Assembly: GCA_021296235.1 (NCBI GenBank)
Contig: JAGWAS010000030.1
Coordinates: 1,838 to 36,711 of the forward strand
From: Paracoccaceae bacterium
GTDB lineage: Bacteria > Pseudomonadota > Alphaproteobacteria > Rhodobacterales > Rhodobacteraceae
DNA: 34,874 nt
Reading direction: 5' to 3'
Each line of letters starts with the position of its first letter. Positions within the stretch are counted from its first letter, which is position 1. Below, in pieces: positions 33,608 through 34,874 of this stretch. The notes below the pieces were generated by a model, which had not been told where the DNA came from, made no database searches, and saw only the letters and a program-made list of their open reading frames with translations. The position numbers and the translations under genes are program-made.

Positions 33608-34300
33608 ATGGCTGAACCGGCTGTTCGGACTGAAGAGGTTTGGAAAACCTTCAGGCAGGCATCAGAGGAAATTCATGCGGTCCAAGACATCAGTCTGGAG
33701 ATTGGGCAGGGAGAGTTTACAGCTTTGGCCGGTCCTTCCGGATCGGGAAAGACCACATTGCTCAATCTGATAGGTGGCCTGACTCGCCCGACACGAGGAA
33801 TGGTCCAGGTTGCCGGAGAGGATATCGGCAATATGAAAGCCCGAAGGCTGGCGCGGTTTCGGCTGCACAATGTCGGGTTCGTGTTCCAGGCATACAATCT
33901 GCTTCCTGTACTCACGGCCTTGGAAAACGCCGAATTTCCAATGCTTTTGCAGGGAGTTGGGACTGCAGAACGACAAAGCCGTGTGCGAAGTCTCTTCGAA
34001 CAGACGGGCCTGTCAGGTCTTGAAGACAGGCTGCCGGGGCGGCTGTCAGGTGGGCAGCAACAGCGTATCGCAGTAATACGCGCAGTAGCTGGTCAGCCGG
34101 CCCTGGTACTGGCCGATGAACCGACTGCCAACCTGGATTCCACCACCAGCAATTCTCTCCTTTGCCTCATGGACGAACTGAACCGCGATCTCGGCGTTAC
34201 GTTCCTGTTCGCAACGCATGACACGAATGTCATGAACCGGTCACGGCGCCTCATTCAGATGGTCGATGGCGCCATTGAATGCGACCGTGCCCAGCCATGA
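33608..34300 (+). CDS. LolD/MacB-type ABC transporter ATP-binding protein
   Basis: A 230-residue ATPase that powers FtsX-type permeases, which move substrates from or at the outer face of the inner membrane rather than importing them. Walker A is GPSGSGKTT (about 42-50), Q-loop VFQAYNLLPVLTALEN, signature LSGGQQQR, Walker B ALVLADEPTANLDS and H-loop FATHD, all intact. The length and the PxLTxxEN segment are typical of LolD/MacB. GGAG lies 6 bases before the ATG. The stop overlaps the next gene's start (ATGA). Confidence 0.95.
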   Translation: MAEPAVRTEEVWKTFRQASEEIHAVQDISLEIGQGEFTALAGPSGSGKTTLLNLIGGLTRPTRGMVQVAGEDIGNMKARRLARFRLHNVGFVFQAYNLLPVLTALENAEFPMLLQGVGTAERQSRVRSLFEQTGLSGLEDRLPGRLSGGQQQRIAVIRAVAGQPALVLADEPTANLDSTTSNSLLCLMDELNRDLGVTFLFATHDTNVMNRSRRLIQMVDGAIECDRAQP

Positions 34301-34874
34301 GGTCAGCCAAACAGGAGCTGAGACTGGCATGGTTCGTGGCCGCGTCAGCAGCCATGGTGGCGTTTCAGTCTTCTGCCGCTGAATTCAGCGGGCATTATCA
34401 GTCGACAGTGGCGATTTCGGGAATCAGAGAGGGTCAGCCGGATGCAGATTGGTATAACGGGGTCCGGCTGTCCCTGGATCATGGGTTTGGATCGCTGAAG
34501 ATTGGCGCTGCGTATGAGTTTCAGGTCGACAGGGCAAACCCCGACCAGGGATACGATACTGACTGGCTGAATCTGCAGGAGACAACTTCTCGCGGCGACG
34601 AACTGGAAACCCGTCACAGGCTGGACAGGCTTCAGATTTCCTGGAACCCGACAAAAGCCGCTGACCTGACAATTGGCCGTCAGGCCATATCCTGGGCAAC
34701 GACACTGTACTTTACGCCGGCAGACCCTTTTGTTCCCTTTTCGCCAACAGACACCTTCCGCGAATATCGCAGGGGTGTCGATGCACTGCGATTGCGTTAC
34801 TACCCGGATGCGCTGAGCGAGATCGAACTTGTCGCACGCCCAAGCCGGCTCGGGGAAGCAGAGGAACTGACGGT
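34297..34874 (+). CDS. Outer-membrane beta-barrel protein (partial, runs off the window)
   Basis: An open frame of 192 codons from ATG 34297 to the window end, overlapping the ATPase stop (ATGA). A signal peptide is visible (LRLAWFVAASAAMVAFQSSAAEF). The mature part shows alternating polar and aromatic strands typical of porin-like barrels: FSGHYQSTVAISG, DWYNGVRLSLDHGFGSLKIGAAYEFQV, ETRHRLDRLQISWNPTKAADLTIGRQAISWA and DALRLRYYPDALSEIELVARP. The GRQxxxWG-like segment resembles the strand turn of alginate-porin/DUF1302-like proteins. As the last readable gene it would supply the outer-membrane part of the exporter operon. The family is not certain because the C-terminus is missing. Confidence 0.8.
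   Translation, partial: MRSAKQELRLAWFVAASAAMVAFQSSAAEFSGHYQSTVAISGIREGQPDADWYNGVRLSLDHGFGSLKIGAAYEFQVDRANPDQGYDTDWLNLQETTSRGDELETRHRLDRLQISWNPTKAADLTIGRQAISWATTLYFTPADPFVPFSPTDTFREYRRGVDALRLRYYPDALSEIELVARPSRLGEAEELT

Overview
The window looks like a chromosomal segment of an alphaproteobacterium. Three things support this: a GAAC-N7-GAAC LexA box in front of an imuA-imuB-dnaE2 mutagenesis cassette, a Sox sulfur-oxidation cluster, and a fairly GC-rich sequence. Several genes are visibly broken: a sugar-kinase remnant, a decayed gene before hutH, a molybdenum-hydroxylase large subunit and an FtsX-type permease. That would fit a genome undergoing erosion, for example in a host-associated lineage, but indel errors in the assembly could explain part of it.

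Layout. (1) 229-1767: a PhyH-family dioxygenase with an unusual metal site, then the remains of an FGGY kinase that stop at sequences resembling the end of an IS21-type element. (2) 13129 down to 1902, all on the minus strand: a solute-uptake and catabolic block. It holds a sugar-type ABC transporter (binding protein, two permeases, ATPase), a Nif3-like protein, a cytoplasmic-looking NMT1/THI5-type binding protein, an NAD-dependent epimerase, a decayed gene, and histidine ammonia-lyase as the last gene.

(3) 13737-22915, plus strand: a non-standard sox cluster in the order soxY, soxZ, soxA, sulfatase-modifying-factor-like protein, triheme cytochrome c, [2Fe-2S] subunit and frameshifted molybdopterin subunit of a xanthine-oxidase-family hydroxylase, monoheme cytochrome c, flavocytochrome c sulfide dehydrogenase flavoprotein (soxF), soxX. 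No soxB, soxC or soxD is present in the window. Sulfane sulfur carried on SoxYZ would be loaded by SoxXA. The cytochromes and SoxF would pass electrons onward. The job of the Mo-hydroxylase here is unknown.

(4) 23563-29187: the SOS-controlled translesion cassette imuA-imuB-dnaE2, with a promoter and a LexA box that overlap. It converges on an AHSA1/SRPBCC-domain gene.

(5) 30270 to the window end: a LolA-like periplasmic protein, two FtsX-type permeases (the first frameshifted), a LolD/MacB-type ATPase and the start of an outer-membrane beta-barrel protein. Together these look like a dedicated envelope export or lipid/lipoprotein trafficking operon. No rRNA, tRNA, CRISPR array or intact transposase was seen.
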